Below are positions 44,253 to 55,823 of a stretch of 64,000 bases of DNA, piece by piece. A model generated the notes under the pieces. That model had not been told where the DNA came from. It was given only the letters and a program-made list of their open reading frames with translations, and made no database searches. Made by a program: the position numbers and the translations under genes. This stretch comes from Zeimonas sp003577305 (lineage in GTDB: Bacteria > Pseudomonadota > Gammaproteobacteria > Burkholderiales > Burkholderiaceae_E), in the NCBI GenBank assembly GCA_030263385.1, contig SZOX01000007.1:1-64000 (forward strand). The letters are read 5' to 3'. How positions within the stretch are numbered: position 1 is the first letter of the stretch; each line of letters begins with the position of its first letter.

Positions 44253-45270
44253 CGCTGCCGGCCCTTCCCGCGGCGCTGAATCCCTCGCCTGGCCCTGGGT
44301 AGTCGGCGCGCTGGCGATCGCGCTCGTCGCGCTGGCGCTGTACGCGCTGGGCAGCGGGCGCTTCCATCTTCCGCTGGGCGAGGTGCTGCGGATGCTCGCC
44401 GGTGCGCAGGACGTGCCGCCGGCCGCCGAAACCGTGCTTTGGCAGATCCGCGGACCGCGCGTGCTGGCCGTGATCGTTGTCGGCGCCGCCCTGGCTGCCT
44501 CGGGCGCCGCGCTGCAGTCGGTGTTCCGCAATCCGCTCGCGGCACCGGACCTGCTCGGCGTCTCGGCGGGCGCCGCGCTCGGCGCCGTGCTGGGCATCTT
44601 CCTGGGCTGGAGTGCGATCGTGATCCAGGCCTCGGCGTTCGCGGGAGGGCTCGCGGCGGTGGCGCTGGTCTACGCGGTGGGCACCGTGCTGCCGCTGCGC
44701 GATCGCACGCTGAGTCTGGTGCTCGCGGGCATCGCGATCGGCAGCATGCTGGGCGCACTGATCGCACTGGTGAAGACGCTGGCCGACCCCTATGCGCAAT
44801 TGCCGGCGATCACGTTCTGGCTGCTGGGCAGCTTCGCGTCGATCACCGCGGTCGACGTCGCGCTGCTCGCGCTGCTGGCGGCGCTCGGCCTGGTGCCGCT
44901 CGTGCTGATGCGCTGGCGCGCCGATGCGCTCGCGCTCTCCGACGACGAGGTGCACGCACTGGGCCTGGGGCTGCCGGCGCTGCGCCTGGCACTGATCTGC
45001 GGCGCGACGCTCGCCACCAGCGCCACGGTCGCCGCTGCGGGAGTCATCGGCTGGATCGGCCTGGTGGTGCCGCACGCCGCGCGGCTGATGGTGGGCGCGT
45101 CGTTTGCGCGCACGCTGCCGGTGTCGATGCTGCTCGGCGCGCTGCTGATGCTGCTGATCGACACGCTCGGCCGCAGCATCGGACAGTCCGAGGTGCCCCC
45201 GGGTGTGCTCACCGCGCTGGTGGGCGCGCCGGTGCTGTTCGCGTTGATGCTGCGCCGCGCCGATGGCTGA
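44206..45270 (+). CDS. FecCD-type ABC transporter permease
   Basis: A 354-residue inner-membrane protein with about ten hydrophobic segments of the FecCD/BtuC fold: IRGPRVLAVIVVGAALAASGAALQSVFRNPLAAPDLLGVSAGAALG (about 77-122) is the diagnostic block, and GLVVPHAARLMVG precedes the last helices. This fold imports iron chelates, cobalamin or, in MolB, molybdate/tungstate. The ATG at 44206 was chosen as the only plausible in-frame start. The ModA-like upstream remnant and mod genes point to an oxyanion substrate. Confidence 0.85.
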   Translation: MRRRFSPGTDSVRYVDAAGPSRGAESLAWPWVVGALAIALVALALYALGSGRFHLPLGEVLRMLAGAQDVPPAAETVLWQIRGPRVLAVIVVGAALAASGAALQSVFRNPLAAPDLLGVSAGAALGAVLGIFLGWSAIVIQASAFAGGLAAVALVYAVGTVLPLRDRTLSLVLAGIAIGSMLGALIALVKTLADPYAQLPAITFWLLGSFASITAVDVALLALLAALGLVPLVLMRWRADALALSDDEVHALGLGLPALRLALICGATLATSATVAAAGVIGWIGLVVPHAARLMVGASFARTLPVSMLLGALLMLLIDTLGRSIGQSEVPPGVLTALVGAPVLFALMLRRADG

Positions 45271-46102
45271 ACTGCTGCGCACCCGCGCGCTCGCATTCGG
45301 CTACGACCGCCGAGCGCTCACCGAGCCGATCGACCTCGCGCTGCATCCGGGTGAGATCGTCGTCGTGCTCGGACCCAACGGAGCGGGGAAGAGCACGCTG
45401 TTTCGCACCTTGCTGGGCAGTGTCGCCGCACTGTCCGGAACGGTCTTCTGGGGCGGATGTGCGCTCGCGGAACTCGCCCCCCGCGAACTGGCCGCACGGG
45501 TTGCGTGGGTGCCGCAGCAGCCGGGCGCCGCGTTCGATTTCAGCGTCGAGCACTACGTGATGCTCGGCCGGCTCGGCCGGCTCGCGGCTGGCGCCGCGCC
45601 TGGCCGCGGCGACCGCGAAGCCGTTTCCCGAGCGATCGACCGGCTCGGGCTCGGGCGCTTCCGCGGCCGGCCGCTCTCGAAGATGTCGGGTGGCGAGCGC
45701 CAACTGGCTGCGATCGCGCGCGCGCTCGCCCAGCAGGCCTCGACGCTGTTGCTCGACGAACCGACTGCGAGCCTGGACTTCGGCAACCAGGGCAGGGTGC
45801 TCGACACGCTGCGCAGCCTCGCCGCCGACGGGCTCGGGATCGCCTACGCGACGCACGACCCGAACCACGCGCTGCGCGCCGGCACCCATGCGCTGGTCTA
45901 CCTGCCGGACGGGGCGATCGCGTTCGCGCCGGTCGGGGAACTGATCGAACCCGAGTTGCTCACGCGCGTCTACGGAGCGCGCGTCGAAGCAGCCCGCACT
46001 GCGGACGGGCGCACGGTCTTCACGCTTGCCGATGCGACCCTGGCGCACCGGGCCGGCTCGCCCCGGGCCGACGCGGGTCCGCGGCAGGCCGGCGAGGGCT
46101 GA
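45263..46102 (+). CDS. ABC transporter ATPase of the FecE/MolC type
   Basis: A 279-residue ATPase. Walker A LGPNGAGKSTLFRTLL (about 36-51), Q-loop VPQQPGAAFDFSV, signature MSGGERQLAAIARALA, Walker B LLLDEPTASLD and H-loop ATHDPNH are intact. Overlaps the permease by eight bases. Together they would form a type II importer, but the upstream binding protein is truncated, so the pair may be inactive or use another binding protein. Confidence 0.9.
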   Translation: MAELLRTRALAFGYDRRALTEPIDLALHPGEIVVVLGPNGAGKSTLFRTLLGSVAALSGTVFWGGCALAELAPRELAARVAWVPQQPGAAFDFSVEHYVMLGRLGRLAAGAAPGRGDREAVSRAIDRLGLGRFRGRPLSKMSGGERQLAAIARALAQQASTLLLDEPTASLDFGNQGRVLDTLRSLAADGLGIAYATHDPNHALRAGTHALVYLPDGAIAFAPVGELIEPELLTRVYGARVEAARTADGRTVFTLADATLAHRAGSPRADAGPRQAGEG

Positions 46103-46181
46103 GAACTTCCTGGCGCGCCTTCCGGGTGCGGCCGATTGCTTCACACGTTCCGGCTTGCGCCGAGGCTTGCCTCGGGCGCGT

Positions 46182-47168
46182 TCAGCCGGTGGCGAGGCAG
46201 GCTTCCTGTTCCGCCTTCTTCTGCACCGGTTCGACGCCGTTCTTCACCGACACGATCTCGGCCAGGATCGCCACGGCGATTTCGGCCGGCGTGCGGCTGC
46301 CGATGTGCAGCCCGATCGGCCCGTGCAGCCTCGCGATCTCGTCGGGGGACAGCTCGAACAGCGCCAGCCGCTCGCGCCGCTTCCCGGTGTTACGGCGCGA
46401 GCCCAGCGCGCCGACGTAGAAGGCCGGCGACTTCAGCGCTTCGATCAGTGCCAGATCGTCGAGCTTCGGGTCGTGCGTGAGCGCAACCACCGCGGTGTGC
46501 GCGTCGGGCCTGAACGCCGCGATCGCGTCGTCGGGCATGCCGGGCAGCCAGGTGACCTGCGGCAGTTCCAGCGTGGTGTAGTACTCCTCGCGCGGGTCGC
46601 AGACGAAGACCTGGAAGTCGAGCGCCTTGGCCATCTCGGCGAGCACGCGTGACAGTTGTCCTGCGCCGATCATCAGCAGCCGGTAGCGTGGGCCGAACAC
46701 CGCGCGTGCGGTCTTGCCGTCGAACGAGAACGCCTCGCCGCGCTGCGCGGGCGCAAGCGTGGCCTGGCCGGTTTCGAGATCGAGCGTGCGAACGATCAGT
46801 TCCTGGCGCGAGGTGCGTTCGAGCACCTCGTCGATCCACTTCACGTCGGTCACGGGCTCCTGCAGCAACCGCAGCGTGCCTCCGCAGGGCAGGCCGAAGC
46901 GCGCAGCCTCTTCCTTGGCCACGCCGTAGACGATCATCGAAGGCTTGCCGACCCGCTCGCCGGTTTGCACGCGCTTGATCAGGTCGTCTTCGACGCATCC
47001 GCCGGAGACCGAGCCGACCACCAGGCCGTCGTCGCGCAACGCCAGCAGCGCCCCGGGCGGGCGCGGCGCCGAACCCCAGGTCTCGACGACGGTCACCAGC
47101 CAGACGCCGCGCCCTTCGGCGAACCAGTCACGCGCATGTTCGAGGACTTCACGATCCAGGCTGTCCAT
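46182..47168 (-). CDS. xdhC: XdhC/CoxI family molybdenum-enzyme maturation protein
   Basis: XdhC-type proteins bind molybdopterin, promote sulfuration and insert the cofactor into molybdenum hydroxylases. The 328-residue protein has the N-terminal CoxI region (TVVETWGSAPRPPGALLAL, SVSGGCVEDDLI, LPCGGTLRLLQEP) and a Rossmann-fold C-terminal domain (MIGAGQLSRVLAEMAKALDFQVFVCDPREE; YVGALGSRRNTGKRRERL). It is the last gene of the cox cluster, 10 bases after coxG. Confidence 0.9.
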   Translation of the reverse strand: MDSLDREVLEHARDWFAEGRGVWLVTVVETWGSAPRPPGALLALRDDGLVVGSVSGGCVEDDLIKRVQTGERVGKPSMIVYGVAKEEAARFGLPCGGTLRLLQEPVTDVKWIDEVLERTSRQELIVRTLDLETGQATLAPAQRGEAFSFDGKTARAVFGPRYRLLMIGAGQLSRVLAEMAKALDFQVFVCDPREEYYTTLELPQVTWLPGMPDDAIAAFRPDAHTAVVALTHDPKLDDLALIEALKSPAFYVGALGSRRNTGKRRERLALFELSPDEIARLHGPIGLHIGSRTPAEIAVAILAEIVSVKNGVEPVQKKAEQEACLATG

Positions 47169-47178
47169 CGGGCCCTCC

Positions 47179-47769
47179 TCAACGCAAGAGGTAAGAGACG
47201 AGCGCGGCCGCAAGCAGTGCGACGACGATCCATCTGAGCCAGCGCCGCCTGGCGGCCGCCCTGGCGGCCAGCACGTCGACCGCGCGGGCTGTCGGCAGCG
47301 CCTCGGGCACTGCTGCCGCCGCGGCCGGAGCGGGTGCCAGCCGCGCTTCGAAGGCGGTGAAGAAATCGTCGGTGATCTTGGCCGCCGCGCCCTCGATCAG
47401 CCGCGAGCCCACCTGGGCCAGTTTACCGCCGACCTGCGCGGTGGCGGCATAGGTCAGGCGGGTACCAGTGGCTTCCGGAGCGAGGCTGACATCGGCCGAA
47501 CCCTTGCCGAAACCGGCGACGCCGCCCTGGCCGTCGAAGGCAATCGTGTACGAGCGCGGCGGCACGACGTTCTCGAGCTTCAGGCGGCCCTTGAAGCGCG
47601 CGTTCACCGGGCCGATCCGCATCGCCATCGTCGCGAGGAACTCCTCGTCGGAGACGCGCTCGAGCGACTCGCAGCCGGCGATGCAGGCCTTCAGCGTCTC
47701 GGGGTCGTTCAACGCGGCCCAGGTGGCCTCGGGAGTCGCGGCAATCAGGCGTTCGCCGTGCAGGTTCAT
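47179..47769 (-). CDS. coxG: CoxG family membrane-anchored SRPBCC protein
   Basis: A 196-residue protein with an SRPBCC/COXG domain (residues 1-145: LNDPETLKACIAGCESLERV and LTYAATAQVGGKLAQVGSRLIEG) and a C-terminal transmembrane helix (about 175-194, RWLRWIVVALLAAALVSYLL). CoxG anchors CO dehydrogenase to the inner membrane. Overlaps coxE by four bases. Confidence 0.9.
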   Translation of the reverse strand: MNLHGERLIAATPEATWAALNDPETLKACIAGCESLERVSDEEFLATMAMRIGPVNARFKGRLKLENVVPPRSYTIAFDGQGGVAGFGKGSADVSLAPEATGTRLTYAATAQVGGKLAQVGSRLIEGAAAKITDDFFTAFEARLAPAPAAAAAVPEALPTARAVDVLAARAAARRRWLRWIVVALLAAALVSYLLR

Positions 47770-48967
47770 CTCGAATGCTCCATCGGAGGGGGGCGCCGGC
47801 CCGGGCGCTGCACGGGCTTGCGCAGTTCGTGCGCGAGATCGGCGAGGCTGGCAAGGTTGTGCATCGGCAGCATCCGGTCGACCTGCGGCAGCAGCGCACG
47901 CACGCCGGCCGCGCGCGGAGCGAAGCCCTCGTAACGCAGCAGCGGATTGAGCCAGACGAGCTCGTGCGCGAAACGCGCCAGGCGTGCCGCCTCGGCCGAC
48001 AGCGAGCCGTGTTCGTCGCGGTCGAGGCCGTCGGTGACCAGCAGCAGCGCGGCGTTGCCCGTGAGCATTCGCCGCGCCCAGCGCCGGTTGAATTCGGCAA
48101 GGTTCGAGGCGATGCGCGTGCCGCCGCGCCAGTCCTGCACCAGCGCGTCGGCGCGCTCGATCGCCACGTCGGGATCGCGGTGGCGCAGGCAGCGGGTGAT
48201 GTCGGTCAGGCGCGTTCCGAACACCAGCGTGTGCACGCGATGGTGGTGTTGCGTGAGCCCGTACGCGTAGTGCAGGAACGCGCGCGCGTACCGGTCCATC
48301 GAGCCCGAGATGTCGATCATGATGACCAGCGGCGGCGGGCGCAGCCGCGGCGCCGAGCGCGAAAGGTCGATCGTGTCGGGAGAGCGGGCGAGCCGGCGCA
48401 GCGCGCGGCGCAGGTCGATGCCCCCGCGCGGCGACGCCGTGCGCCGGCGCGTACGCAGCGGGCGCACCGGCAGCGGCACCGTCTCGGCCAGTCGACGGGC
48501 GATCGCGAACTCGTGGGTCGACATGCTCTCGAAGTCGGCGCGCTGCAGCCGCTCGCGCTCCGAGAAACTCATGACCGCGTCGATCGTGCGCTTGTCCTCC
48601 TCGTGCGCAGGCGGCTGGGGCGGCGGCGTGGCGGAGGGCGGCGACAGCGCCTCCTCGACGCGGCGTGGCCGCCGCGGCGGCTCGAGCGTGCCCGGCCGTC
48701 CGGCGATTTTCGGCAGCAGCAGGTACATCAGCCGCTCGAGCAGCTTCGGATCGCGCCAGAACGCGGCGAACGCCGCATCGAACACCGGCTGCTCCTCGTG
48801 CCGGGTGAGCATCACCGCAGCCAGCGCTGCGTGCACGTCGTCGCGCCGGTCGAGCCCGACCAGCTCCACCGCGTTGATCGCCGCGAGGATGCGGTCGGAC
48901 CCCACGGGCAGGCCTGCCGCGCGCAACACGCGCGCGAAATGCACGATGTTGTCGGCGACGCGCCCGC

Positions 48968-48971
<4 letters not shown>
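47766..48971 (-). CDS. coxE: CoxE-type VWA-domain protein
   Basis: A 401-residue protein that acts with the MoxR-type ATPase CoxD in active-site assembly. The C-terminal VWA domain has the MIDAS motif MIDISGSMDRYA (about 216-227), the TRIASN threonine region and the VTDGLDRD acidic end; the N-terminal helical domain (1-110) and a Pro/Arg linker precede it. The GTG at 48971 overlaps the coxD stop (GTGA). Confidence 0.9.
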
Positions 48972-49879
<908 letters not shown>

Positions 49880-49970
49880 GGGGGGATTCGGTGGAGGCCT
49901 GCAACGACAGCGGAAGGTACGGGGGTCGCGCGTGCGAGGCTGCGCGCGACCCCGGCAACGGCCGGTTCGA

Positions 49971-50765
49971 TCAGCCGGCGAGCGCCTTCTCGATCGCGCG
50001 CCGCGCCATGACGCTGACCATCGCGGCACGGTATTCGGCCGATCCGTGCAGGTCGCTGTTGCAGCCGGCCGCGTCGATGCGGATGCCGTCGAGCGCCCCG
50101 GGCCGGAAATCGCGGGCGAGCGCCTGCTCCATCTCAGGCACCCGGAAGACGTGCGAGCGCGCGCCGGTGACCGCGACGCGCACCCCGGCGGCGCTCTGGC
50201 TCACGAAGACGCCCACCAGCGCGAACCGCGACGCGGGCTGCTTGAACTTCACGTAGGCCGCACGCTGCGGTACGGGAAAGGAGACCGACACGATCAGTTC
50301 GCCCGGCTCCAGCGCGGTGGTGAACAGGTCCTTGAAGAAGTCGTCGGCGGCGATCGACCGGCGGTCGGTCTGGATCGTGGCACCCAGCCCGAGCACGCCG
50401 GCCGGATAGTCGGCGGCCGGATCGGAGTTGGCGATCGAGCCGCCGATCGTGCCCATGTTGCGCACCATCTGGTCGCCGATGCCGCCGGCGAGGTCCGCAA
50501 GCGCCGGAATCGCGGCGCGCACCTCGGCCGAGCGAGCGACTTCCGAGTGGCGCGTCATCGCGCCGATCTTCACCGACGAGCCTTCCCGGCTGATGCCGTG
50601 CAGCCCGTCGATGCCGCCGAGGTCGACGAGCGTGCTCGCCGACGACAGCCGCAGCTTCATCGACTGCACCAGGCTCTGTCCGCCGGCGAGATAGCGCGCC
50701 TCGCCTCCGCCTGCGCCAACCGCCTTCGCGACACTGTCGGGGCGCTGGTATTCGAATTCGTACAT
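49971..50765 (-). CDS. coxM: CoxM, FAD-binding medium subunit of a molybdenum hydroxylase
   Basis: A 264-residue FAD subunit. Features are ARYLAGGQSLVQSMKLRL (about 23-40, FAD loop), RNMGTIGGSIANSDPAADYPAG (about 101-122, second FAD motif) and a CO-dehydrogenase flavoprotein C-terminal domain. It passes electrons from CoxS to quinone or another acceptor. Starts 15 bases after the coxL stop. Confidence 0.95.
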   Translation of the reverse strand: MYEFEYQRPDSVAKAVGAGGGEARYLAGGQSLVQSMKLRLSSASTLVDLGGIDGLHGISREGSSVKIGAMTRHSEVARSAEVRAAIPALADLAGGIGDQMVRNMGTIGGSIANSDPAADYPAGVLGLGATIQTDRRSIAADDFFKDLFTTALEPGELIVSVSFPVPQRAAYVKFKQPASRFALVGVFVSQSAAGVRVAVTGARSHVFRVPEMEQALARDFRPGALDGIRIDAAGCNSDLHGSAEYRAAMVSVMARRAIEKALAG

Positions 50766-50780
50766 GAGTTGTCTCCTCGA

Positions 50781-53138
<2,358 letters not shown>

Positions 53139-53157
53139 GGCTCGTGTCTCCCCGGTG

Positions 53158-53622
53158 TCAGCCCTGCGCGGCGACCTGCTCGATCGCGCGCACGATGTTG
53201 TGGTAGCCGGTGCAGCGGCAGATGTTGCCGTCGAGCCCCTCGCGGATCTGCGCCTCGGTGGGCTTCGGGTTGTCCTGCAGCAGCTGGATCGCCGACATCA
53301 CCATGCCGGGCGTGCAGAAGCCGCACTGCAGTGCGTGGCACTCGTTGAAGGCCTTCTGCATCGGGTGCAGCTCGCCGTTGGCCGCGAGACCCTCGATCGT
53401 GGTGATCGTGGCGCCGTCGGCCTGCACCGCCAGCATCGAGCACGCCTTGACCGCGCGCCCGTTCATGTGGATCGTGCAGGCGCCGCATTGCGCGGTGTCG
53501 CAGCCCACGTGGGTGCCGGTGAGTTGCAGGTTCTCGCGAATGAACTGCACCAGCAGCGTCCGGGCATCGATCGTTGCCGTCACCTGCCTGCCGTTCACCG
53601 TCATCGTCACGGTCCGGTCCAT
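53158..53622 (-). CDS. coxS: CoxS, [2Fe-2S] small subunit of a molybdenum hydroxylase
   Basis: A 154-residue electron-transfer subunit with two [2Fe-2S] clusters. The N-terminal plant-type motif is GCDTAQCGACTIHMNGRAVKAC (C-x4-C-x2-C...C); the second domain has LQCGFCTPGMVM and NICRCTGY. First gene of the cox operon; upstream lies a 270-base gap shared with divergent dcd. Confidence 0.95.
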   Translation of the reverse strand: MDRTVTMTVNGRQVTATIDARTLLVQFIRENLQLTGTHVGCDTAQCGACTIHMNGRAVKACSMLAVQADGATITTIEGLAANGELHPMQKAFNECHALQCGFCTPGMVMSAIQLLQDNPKPTEAQIREGLDGNICRCTGYHNIVRAIEQVAAQG

Positions 53623-53803
53623 GAATTGCCTCCTGGTTCGAGTTTCTTGTTGCCGCCTGCGGCGACGCGATGTTCCTACCCGTGATGATGCCAGCTTCCG
53701 GTCGAGGCGGAAGGCTTGCACGCGTCGCCCGAGGGGCTGAGCCGCGCCTTGCGCGGCGGGCAGCGCCGCTCGCGCACGGCGCGCCGGCAGGCCGCCATTC
53801 GGT

Positions 53804-53818
53804 TGTTGCATCGCAACA
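53804..53818. promoter_or_regulatory. TGTTGC-N3-GCAACA palindrome between coxS and dcd
   Basis: A perfect 6-bp inverted repeat with a three-base centre (TGC-ATC-GCA core), equal in spacing to the phasin-upstream elements. It sits 185 bases upstream of coxS and 75 upstream of dcd. The regulator is unknown; PhaR or another TetR-like protein is conceivable. A TAGAAT box (53844-53849) could be the dcd -10. Confidence 0.4.
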
Positions 53819-53892
53819 GACAAGGCGGCCGCGCCGCTCGGGCTAGAATGCCGCCTCCCGCGGCGCGCCGTGCGCCGCTTCCGGGCCACATG

Positions 53893-55584
53893 ATGAGCAT
53901 CAAGTCCGACCGCTGGATCCGCCGCATGGCCGCGCAAGGCATGATCGAGCCCTTCGAGGCCGGCCAGGTGCGCGAGATCGACGGCAAACGCATCGTCTCG
54001 TACGGCACCTCGAGCTATGGCTACGACCTGCGCTGCGCCGACGAGTTCAAGATCTTCACCAACATCAATTCGACGATCGTCGACCCCAAGAATTTCGACG
54101 AGAAGTCGTTCGTCGACTTCAAGGGCCCGGTCTGCATCATCCCGCCCAATTCGTTCGCGCTGGCGCGCACGGTCGAGTATTTCCGCATTCCGCGCAGCGT
54201 GCTCACGGTCTGCCTGGGCAAGTCGACCTACGCGCGCTGCTTCAGCGGTGATACGCGCGTGGCTTTGGTCGACGGCACCTCGCCAACGCTGGAAGAAATG
54301 GCGCGACGACATGATCGCGGCGAGCTGTTCTGGGGCTACAGCATCGGACCGAACGGACGTCTGATCGTGTCGTTGCTCGATGCGCCACGTCTGATCGGTC
54401 GAGATTCGCTACTTTCCATCGAACTGGACAACGGCGAGTCGATCCACGCGACCCCCGACCACGACTTCATGATGCGTGACGGACGCATGGTGCCGGCGAG
54501 CCAATTGCGTGTCGGAAATTCGCTGATGCCGCTGTACCGGGACCTGTTCCGCGGCTACGAGATGGTCTATCAGCCCCTGAACGGTCACCTGCTGCCGACG
54601 CACCGACTGGCGGACGAGTGGAACGTTCGCAACGGCATCTATGCGCACGTGTCGGGGACGCACCGGCATCACATCGATTTCGACAGGCGCAACAATCGGC
54701 CGACCAACCTGGAACGCATGGACGCAGCGGAACACATCCGCATGCACAACGCGGACAATTACGGCGACGAGTTCGACGCGGAGGCACACGGTGAATCGAT
54801 CCGGAGTGCGTTGGCGCAACGGGCGCTGGACCCGAATTGGGCAGCACGATTCGCCGATGCGCAGCGTGAGCGCGCCCTGTCCTTGTGGCATGACGAGCGC
54901 TACGGCGCAATTCGCGAGCGGTTGATCGAGGCGCGGCGCAATCCATCCGACGCGACTCGCGAGGCGCATCGCGACGCAGCGATCAACCGCTATGCCGATC
55001 CCGAGGAGCGTGCGCGCTGCGCACAGAGCGCTCGAAACGCCTGGGCTGCCGACGATGGTTCACGCCGCCGTCGCCAGGCAGAGGTGGCGCGAAACATCAA
55101 TCTGCGCGAGAACATCACGCAGGAAACCGTACGTGCGGCGCTCGATCGAGCCGGTTCGATCCGCGGTGCCGCCCGCCTGTTGGATTGCGATCGATCGGTG
55201 TTCCGCCGTTTTCCGGAGACCGTGGCAGGTTTTCGCGGCGCGGCCGCGCCGCGCAATCACAAGATCGTCGGCATCCGGGAACTACCGGGTGAGCATGACG
55301 TGTTCTGCCTGACCGCGCCCGAGGCGGGAAACTTCGCGCTGGAAGCCGGCGTCTTCGTCCACAACTGCGGCATCATCGTCAACGTAACGCCGCTCGAACC
55401 CGAGTGGGAGGGGCACGTCACGCTCGAGTTCTCCAATACCACGCCGCTGCCGGCGAAGATCTACGCGGGCGAAGGCTGCGCGCAGGTGATCTTCCTCGAG
55501 TCCGACGAGGTCTGCGAAACCTCGTACCGCGACCGCGGCGGCAAGTACCAGGGCCAGACCGGGGTCACGCTGCCGCGCACCTGA
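53893..55584 (+). CDS. dcd: dCTP deaminase interrupted by an in-frame intein
   Basis: Dcd deaminates dCTP to dUTP for dTTP synthesis. The 563-residue frame equals a normal 187-residue enzyme plus a 376-residue intein. The N-extein (115 residues, MSIKSDRWIRRMAAQGMIEP ... LGKSTYAR) and C-extein (72 residues, CGIIVNVTPLEPEWEGHVTL ... LPRT) join seamlessly. The break falls right after Arg of STYAR, equivalent to catalytic Ser111/Arg115 of E. coli Dcd, so splicing is required for activity. The general base Glu is in VTLEFSNTT of the C-extein. Two ATG codons (53890, 53893) are possible; the latter matches betaproteobacterial starts. Confidence 0.95.
   Translation: MSIKSDRWIRRMAAQGMIEPFEAGQVREIDGKRIVSYGTSSYGYDLRCADEFKIFTNINSTIVDPKNFDEKSFVDFKGPVCIIPPNSFALARTVEYFRIPRSVLTVCLGKSTYARCFSGDTRVALVDGTSPTLEEMARRHDRGELFWGYSIGPNGRLIVSLLDAPRLIGRDSLLSIELDNGESIHATPDHDFMMRDGRMVPASQLRVGNSLMPLYRDLFRGYEMVYQPLNGHLLPTHRLADEWNVRNGIYAHVSGTHRHHIDFDRRNNRPTNLERMDAAEHIRMHNADNYGDEFDAEAHGESIRSALAQRALDPNWAARFADAQRERALSLWHDERYGAIRERLIEARRNPSDATREAHRDAAINRYADPEERARCAQSARNAWAADDGSRRRRQAEVARNINLRENITQETVRAALDRAGSIRGAARLLDCDRSVFRRFPETVAGFRGAAAPRNHKIVGIRELPGEHDVFCLTAPEAGNFALEAGVFVHNCGIIVNVTPLEPEWEGHVTLEFSNTTPLPAKIYAGEGCAQVIFLESDEVCETSYRDRGGKYQGQTGVTLPRT
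54238..55365 (+). mobile_element. Intein with HNH homing endonuclease inside dcd
   Basis: A 376-residue protein intron. Splicing blocks: block A CFSGDTRVAL at 1-10 (nucleophile Cys1); block B GESIHATPDHDF (67-78, with T72 and H75); block F EHDVFCLTAPEAGNFALEAG (352-371); block G VFVHN with terminal Asn376, followed by +1 Cys of the host. In the centre is an HNH-type endonuclease (THRHHIDFDRRNNRPTNLER, 141-160, then AAEHIRMH) and a helix-turn-helix unit (about 294-322, VRAALDRAGSIRGAARLL) likely binding DNA. Codon use is less GC-rich in third positions than the exteins, suggesting lateral origin. Confidence 0.95.
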
Positions 55585-55596
55585 GCCGGCACGCGG

Positions 55597-55625
55597 TTGC
55601 GTGCGCTGCACAAAGCCGCTATATT
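55597..55625 (+). promoter_or_regulatory. Sigma-70 promoter of leuA leader
   Basis: TTGCGT (55597-55602) and TATATT (55620-55625) are spaced by exactly 17 bases. The predicted start site, near 55632, coincides with the ATG of a leucine-rich mini-gene. Confidence 0.65.
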
Positions 55626-55631
55626 TTTTCG

Positions 55632-55745
55632 ATGCCATCGCGCTTGCATCTTCGGTCCACGCCTCTTGCCACGACCCTCTCCCGGTCGTGCGGCGGCCTG
55701 CACCTTCTTGCGGTGCTCGGTCCGCTACTGCGCCCCGCGCGCTGA
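55632..55745 (+). CDS. Leucine-rich leader peptide upstream of leuA (putative)
   Basis: A 37-codon frame directly after the promoter encodes 10 leucines, clustered in GLHLLAVLGPLL (residues 22-33). Six of ten use codons rare here (four CTT, one CTA, one TTG). This is the composition of an attenuation leader sensing Leu-tRNA. No classical terminator with a T run follows, but a CCGGCAATACCGG hairpin overlaps the leuA Shine-Dalgarno GGAG, so control may be translational. A start at or near the mRNA 5' end would make it leaderless. Confidence 0.5.
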   Translation: MPSRLHLRSTPLATTLSRSCGGLHLLAVLGPLLRPAR

Positions 55746-55823
55746 TACCCCCTTACCCCCATTACCGACGCAGTCCTTTCTGCCTCCCGCCACGAGCGGG
55801 ACCGGCAATACCGGAGTATTCAG

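Noticed and set aside
39853..46102. A selenoprotein with in-frame TGA near selC
   Set aside because: The stops of the DsrE, mod and transporter genes lie at normal family ends; none continues with homologous sequence after TGA.
54409..54969. Minus-strand frames inside the intein
   Set aside because: No homology; the plus-strand frame has all intein blocks.
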